DNA from: Alistipes sp.
GTDB taxonomy: Bacteria > Bacteroidota > Bacteroidia > Bacteroidales > Rikenellaceae
NCBI GenBank assembly: GCA_017629145.1
Contig: JAGBXR010000014.1
Location: 1-49,260, forward strand
DNA: 49,260 bases
Direction of reading: 5' to 3'
The position numbers and the translations under genes are program-made. Position 1 is the stretch's first letter; each line of letters starts with the position of its first letter. A model generated the notes under the pieces. The model had not been told where the DNA came from. It saw nothing but the letters and a program-made list of their open reading frames with translations, and did no database searches. Shown here piece by piece: positions 45,489 through 49,260 of the stretch.

Positions 45489-46370
45489 ATGTATTCACAA
45501 CAGATTAACCGACAGAGTCGCGGAGCATTCATCGTAATGGTCGATTGCTCGGCATCGATGAGGGCTATGACAAGGTTCAACAACACCGAGATGCCCAAAG
45601 CCGAAGTCGTAGCCCTTATGTGCAATCTCATCATCGATGAGCTTATCGAGCGTGCAACACGCCACCACGTGGTGCGCAACTACTACGACATAGCCGTCAT
45701 CGGCTATCAGCACAATAGCATCTTCTCACTTCTTGCCAAGCCGCTTGGCGAGGGCTTTAGCAACGTTGAGCTTCTCTCGAAATTCGCACCCTCGTACGAG
45801 GTATTCAATCTCAAGCAGCAACTCGACAACGGCCTTGAGATAAACATTCCGTTCAGCTATCGACCCTGGATTATGCCACGCGCATCGGGTAAAACACCTA
45901 TGTACGAAGCATTTATCACCGTGCGCGATATGATTGCCGAGTGGTGCTCACGCCCCGAAAACCGACGCAACTTTCCGCCCATAGTAATAAACATCACCGA
46001 TGGCGAGTGCAACGATGCTACACCCGAGGAGCTTGTTGCCATAGCCCAGGATATAGATAAATGCGCAACGGAGGATGGCCACACACTGCTTATCAACGTG
46101 CACCTCTCGGCATTGGATGGCGACACGTGCAGACGACTATTTCCAAGCGAAAGACGCTTCACGACCGAGAGCAACTACTGCAAGATGCTCTTCGATATGT
46201 CGAGCAGCATACCCCCTTGCCTCGAGCCACTTATCGACGAGATAATCCAACTCGAGGGTCGCGGCCCCTACCGCGCTATGGCGTTTAACGCCTCGCCTAT
46301 GGAGCTCTTTGCAGTGATGAACATTGGCTCGGAGAGTGTGCGCAGCAACTTCCGAATCGAAAAAGAGTAG
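45489..46370 (+). CDS. VWA domain protein (TerY-like)
   Basis: A 293-residue protein that is essentially one von Willebrand A domain. MIDAS is complete: DCSAS at 19-23 (DxSxS), the threonine in SGKTPMYEAF near 136 and the Asp in NITDGECND near 163-170. The C-terminal ~60 residues continue as a helix-rich tail. The single-domain cytoplasmic form resembles TerY-like VWA proteins, which elsewhere work with a kinase and a PP2C phosphatase. Its stop is 3 bp before the kinase-like/WG gene. No promoter of the usual type was found in the 80 bp after the capsule terminator. Confidence 0.85.
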   Translation: MYSQQINRQSRGAFIVMVDCSASMRAMTRFNNTEMPKAEVVALMCNLIIDELIERATRHHVVRNYYDIAVIGYQHNSIFSLLAKPLGEGFSNVELLSKFAPSYEVFNLKQQLDNGLEINIPFSYRPWIMPRASGKTPMYEAFITVRDMIAEWCSRPENRRNFPPIVINITDGECNDATPEELVAIAQDIDKCATEDGHTLLINVHLSALDGDTCRRLFPSERRFTTESNYCKMLFDMSSSIPPCLEPLIDEIIQLEGRGPYRAMAFNASPMELFAVMNIGSESVRSNFRIEKE

Positions 46371-46373
46371 AGT

Positions 46374-47348
46374 ATGAGCATATGTACAATAGGTGCGTTC
46401 CGCACCGCAATGCAATTCTCCGACCAATATATATCCTCACCAAGAGGTATACGCGCAAACATCGCAACTATCACACGCACAAAGCATTTCGCCGAGTGCG
46501 AGGCGACAATAGGCTACCGCCAGGCGATGATCTATGCACCTTTGAGCAACGATGCTGTGCGTATGATAATGTCGACAAATCGTGCCGTCGGCCGCGCACG
46601 CGGAGATATTATCGCTATGGAGGTGGGCTACAATGCGCTGCACACCGATTTTCCACAGAGCGTCAGCTGTCCGATAGTTGTCGAGTATCTCCCCGAGAGC
46701 TACACTCCGCTCCGCGAGGCACTATACCTCACACGTCGCACGACACTCTTGCGCGGTCTCGAGGAACTTCGCGCGAAACTTATCGAGTACGACTTCTCGC
46801 ACAACAACCTGCATATCGACAATATAGTGCTCGACGAAAATGGCACGTGGTATCCCATACGCCTATACTACTCGACACAGGGCGCAGGCGGCGATGAAGC
46901 AGCATTCGATGCACTGCGTATCGCTATAGCCGACAGCGCGATGAGCGACGATATTAGTGAAACACTGCTCTATGAGGAGCTCTCTGGCTATACGGCAGAG
47001 GAGGCCACAGACCAGGAACCACTCATAGAAAACCGCCGCCGATATGCTACGGAGCGCGGATATGGATATACGGATGAGAGGGGAGCTGTAGTCATCGAGG
47101 CGCAGTACTCCTATGCCGAAAACTTCACAGAGGGTCGCGCCGTAGTGCGCAACGCCGAGCATCGGGCAGGAGTTATAGATCGCCGAGGCAAGGAGATAGT
47201 CGCACTGTGCTACGACGAGGCTATATTCGACGTGGAGAGCGCGACGATATGGGTATCACTCGATGGCCGTTGGAGCGAATTCGACTACAATGGTATAGCT
47301 ACTGGTGAGTGGCGCGATAGTGCACCACTATGTGCAGAGGAGAGTTAA
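46374..47348 (+). CDS. Kinase-like (degenerate) protein with C-terminal WG repeats
   Basis: A 324-residue protein. Residues ~100-160 resemble the hinge and catalytic loop of a protein kinase: VVEYLPESYTPLREAL (hinge and helix D), then FSHNNLHIDNIVLD at 141-154. Aligned to HRDLKPxN, His143 and Asn150 are kept but the catalytic Asp is Asn145. No DFG is visible where YPIRLYYS stands. Residues ~222-310 hold two to three WG-type beta repeats (GYGYTDERGAVVIEAQYSYA, then AGVIDRRGKEIVALCYDEA). It is cytoplasmic. I infer a pseudokinase-like scaffold that works with the VWA protein; the kinase relation is a motif-level reading and is the weakest part. The TAA stop shares bases with the stop of the convergent MFS gene. 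Confidence 0.72.
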   Translation: MSICTIGAFRTAMQFSDQYISSPRGIRANIATITRTKHFAECEATIGYRQAMIYAPLSNDAVRMIMSTNRAVGRARGDIIAMEVGYNALHTDFPQSVSCPIVVEYLPESYTPLREALYLTRRTTLLRGLEELRAKLIEYDFSHNNLHIDNIVLDENGTWYPIRLYYSTQGAGGDEAAFDALRIAIADSAMSDDISETLLYEELSGYTAEEATDQEPLIENRRRYATERGYGYTDERGAVVIEAQYSYAENFTEGRAVVRNAEHRAGVIDRRGKEIVALCYDEAIFDVESATIWVSLDGRWSEFDYNGIATGEWRDSAPLCAEES

Positions 47349-48556
47349 CGTATCCTGAAGCGATGGAAATGAGGCGTTACCACACGCACGAAGAAGAGTA
47401 GCGCCACAAGCACAAGAGCTGCGCCAAACATATAGCAATAGGCATAATCTACCTCGGCAATATATCCACCAAAGAGCATACCGCAACCTATACCCACATC
47501 CCAGCCAGTGAGATATGTGGCGTTGGCCGTTGCTCGTCGTGAGTTCGGCGCAAGGTTGATAAATAGCGTGTTATAGGCAGGAAACATCGTGCCGTAGCCA
47601 TAGCCGAAGAGGAAGGCCGTAAGGAAATAGGCAGCATAGGCATAGCCAATGCCGAAGCTTGCAACGCCACTCAACGCAGCCTCGCCAAGCGCACCAACCA
47701 GAGCGATGACAATACCGCGCGATATGGTCTCGGTGATAAATCCACGATCTACCTGCTTGCCCGAGTGCAGACGCGAGGAGATGAGTCCGGCAGCCATAAC
47801 CGTGAAGAAGAGACCAGTGTTATGCGTAATACCCACCTCGCGAGCATAGAGAGCTATGTAGCTGGTAGTCATACCATAAGGTATGGCGAGAAGGAAGAAT
47901 GCGATGCAGGCACGAATGCCCTCCTTGAGGAAGAAGCGATCTGCCGAGAACTTAAACTCCACCTTATCAGTCTGCTCCTTACGAGGCGCACGCACCAACG
48001 AGGCACACACTAAACCGACCATACCAGTGATGAGCGACGTGGCAAAGAGTATGTCGTAGTCACCAAGACCTACGATAAAGAGTCCAGCCATAGGGCCAAA
48101 GGCCATCGCGAGGTTGTTCGTAACACCATAGTAGCCGAGTCCCTCACCTCGACGAGACGAGGGCATAACATCTATGACAAGCGTGTTACCTGCCGTTGTG
48201 AGCATACCGAAGCTGAAGCCGTGAAATATGCGCAGAAGGATGAAAAGCAGCAACGTCTGGGTTATGAAGAAGTAACCGAGGAACGATGCTACGAATATGG
48301 AGTAGGCAGTAACGTAGACCAACTTACGCGGAAAAGTGTCGGCAACGAATCCAGCTAACGGCCTCACACTCAATACCGCAATGACGTAGCACGACAATAC
48401 AAAACCAACTAATCCCTGACCAATATCGAACGTATCACGCAGATATAACGGCAACGTCGGCACAAGGATAAAGAACGAGAACGACATCATAAATGCCGAT
48501 AGACACACGAGAATATAATCCCTTGTAAAGAGTCGATCACCAGCCATCTGCTTCAT
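47345..48556 (-). CDS. MFS transporter
   Basis: A 403-residue protein with 12 hydrophobic helices. The A-like motif between helices 2 and 3 reads RPLAGFVADTFPRKLV and the middle loop is cytoplasmic and charged (RAPRKEQTDKVEF). It belongs to the sugar or drug efflux branch of the major facilitator superfamily; the substrate is unknown. Met at 48556 was chosen: a longer frame to 48613 begins with TTG and its ATG at 48607 falls at the probable transcription start, since a TAnnTTTG box lies at 48611-48618. ATG 48547 is another option. The stop overlaps the convergent WG gene by 4 bp (shared TTAA). Confidence 0.87.
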   Translation of the reverse strand: MKQMAGDRLFTRDYILVCLSAFMMSFSFFILVPTLPLYLRDTFDIGQGLVGFVLSCYVIAVLSVRPLAGFVADTFPRKLVYVTAYSIFVASFLGYFFITQTLLLFILLRIFHGFSFGMLTTAGNTLVIDVMPSSRRGEGLGYYGVTNNLAMAFGPMAGLFIVGLGDYDILFATSLITGMVGLVCASLVRAPRKEQTDKVEFKFSADRFFLKEGIRACIAFFLLAIPYGMTTSYIALYAREVGITHNTGLFFTVMAAGLISSRLHSGKQVDRGFITETISRGIVIALVGALGEAALSGVASFGIGYAYAAYFLTAFLFGYGYGTMFPAYNTLFINLAPNSRRATANATYLTGWDVGIGCGMLFGGYIAEVDYAYCYMFGAALVLVALLFFVRVVTPHFHRFRIR

Positions 48557-48610
48557 AATCTTGCACAATTTTATATAGCAGGCCCGCACAAGACGCAGCC
48601 TCCGCATATG

Positions 48611-48618
48611 CAAAGTTA
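48611..48618 (-). promoter_or_regulatory. -7 promoter element of the MFS gene
   Basis: On the minus strand TAACTTTG is an exact TAnnTTTG match, 55 bp before ATG 48556. No TTTG at 19-20 bp upstream is evident, so the -33 part is weak. Confidence 0.5.
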
Positions 48619-48631
48619 ACGCAAAAGCCCT

Positions 48632-48663
48632 CTCGCTATCCTCCGATAGCGAGATTTTTTTTT
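48632..48663 (+). terminator. Intrinsic terminator for plus-strand transcripts
   Basis: CTCGCTATC (48632-48640) pairs perfectly with GATAGCGAG (48645-48653) around CTCC, followed by A and nine T. No plus-strand gene lies nearer than the WG gene, which ends at 47348. It would therefore stop transcripts that have crossed the MFS gene in antisense. Confidence 0.88.
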
Positions 48664-48760
48664 ACCATTACGCACAATTGATAGCAACAAATAGAGAGCA
48701 CACGACCAATAAGTCAGGATTGTTACGAGAAAAGATATTTCTGATACGCCAAATAAGCCC

Positions 48761-48779
48761 TAATTATTTAACATAATTA
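48761..48779. promoter_or_regulatory. A/T-rich 7-bp inverted repeat, candidate operator
   Basis: TAATTAT (48761-48767) and ATAATTA (48773-48779) around TTAAC. It lies in the otherwise featureless stretch 48664-48878, in which I find no gene, and about 150 bp upstream of the MFS promoter box. Function is speculative. Confidence 0.35.
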
Positions 48780-48878
48780 ATCACTCTCCAGAGCTGCATA
48801 ACTATGCCAAACGCAACAACACACACAAAGTTCAGAAACCACAAGTAGAGCAATCAGAGCTTCGGCCTTGTGCAAAAC

Positions 48879-49260
48879 AAAAAGCCTCCATTGGTCAAAG
48901 GGAGGTTTGGAGGGAATGTAAATATGAATGGCGGCACAGCCGCCTCTTCAAGACAGAATCCTGAGTTCGGCTATAATAAAAAAAGCAGACAATCTAATCT
49001 ATACCTAAAGGCTCAACGGCAAGAGTAAAAAGCCTCCCTTTGTCAAAGGGAGGTTTGGTGGGAATGGAAATATGAGCGGCACAGCCGCCTCTTCAAGACA
49101 AATCCGTGGATTCGGCTATAATAAAAAACTACACAGTAATCAGGTGATCCGTAATCTCTAACCAAAGGCTCAATAGCAAGACAAAAAGCCCCCCTTTGTC
49201 AAAGGGAGGTTTGGAGGGTATGTAAATATATGTGGCGGCAAATAGCCGCCTCTTCAAGTC
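48879..49260. repeat. Second hairpin-repeat family, at least three units, running off the window
   Basis: Units start at 48879, 49027 and 49183 (spacing 148 and 156 bp). Each has AAAAAGCC followed by a first hairpin (CCTCCCTTT/AAAGGGAGG in unit 2), then GGTTTGGAGGG- or GGTGGG-type sequence and a G/C hairpin (GGCGGC/GCCGCC). The first two units then show TCTTCAAGACA, a small AATCC/GGATT-type hairpin and GGCTATAATAAAAA; unit 3 is cut by the window edge. Linkers differ in sequence but keep an AAAGGCTCAA-type stretch. Read on the minus strand the first hairpin with its trailing T-run is a good terminator. No coding frame is supported. Confidence 0.85.

Overview
The window looks like chromosome of a member of the Bacteroidota, probably order Bacteroidales and possibly an Alistipes-like Rikenellaceae (the family-level guess is weak). 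Three things suggest this: promoters of the TTTG-N19/20-TAnnTTTG type with few Shine-Dalgarno sequences, families that are largely confined to this phylum (UpxY, DUF4296 lipoprotein, PG_1098-type THUMP-like methyltransferase, Ig-like lipoprotein, DUF2520 dehydrogenase), and a capsule locus headed by a NusG-like antiterminator. I recognise no rRNA, tRNA, IS element, prophage or CRISPR array.

Left part (1-13300). A seven-gene minus-strand operon runs from xerD (6727) down to a KdsC-like phosphatase (131): xerD, alpha/beta hydrolase, metallo-hydrolase, comEC, methyltransferase, DUF2520 protein, KdsC-like. It ends in a 130-bp cluster of nested hairpins. Divergent from it are prmA and a WbqC-like gene, whose 3' end overlaps a convergent secreted GH2-like gene that appears to lack both catalytic glutamates. 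Then come cvpA-rsgA-trmH, a terminator, and a 400-bp array of a 143-bp hairpin repeat.

Middle (13300-23710). A ten-gene plus-strand run starts at a very good promoter that has a perfect palindrome between its two boxes: flippase, holB, folK, lipoprotein, Ig-like lipoprotein, outer-membrane beta-barrel, rbfA, FtsX-type permease, DUF4296 lipoprotein, amidohydrolase. It mixes housekeeping and envelope genes and ends in a terminator.

Capsule/exopolysaccharide locus (23906-45408). A consensus promoter, a ~400-nt structured leader and upxY are followed by 20 more co-directional genes. These are an initiating WecA-type transferase, UDP-glucose dehydrogenase, a TagF-like glycerophosphotransferase, Wzx, an acyltransferase, four GT2 glycosyltransferases, an EpsG/Wzy-like polymerase, an ATP-grasp ligase, a polysaccharide deacetylase, a fused cytidylyltransferase-Gfo/Idh protein, an SDR, LicD, a PF14907-like nucleotidyltransferase and the four dTDP-rhamnose genes. 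A strong terminator closes the locus. The gene set predicts a Wzx/Wzy-type polymer with rhamnose, uronic acid and an unusual phospho-polyol (CDP-activated) decoration.

Right end (45489-49260). A two-gene unit encodes a VWA protein and a protein with a kinase-like but degenerate catalytic loop plus WG repeats. It is convergent with, and shares stop-codon bases with, an MFS transporter; the only plus-strand terminator lies beyond the whole transporter gene. The window ends in a second family of hairpin repeats that continues past the edge.
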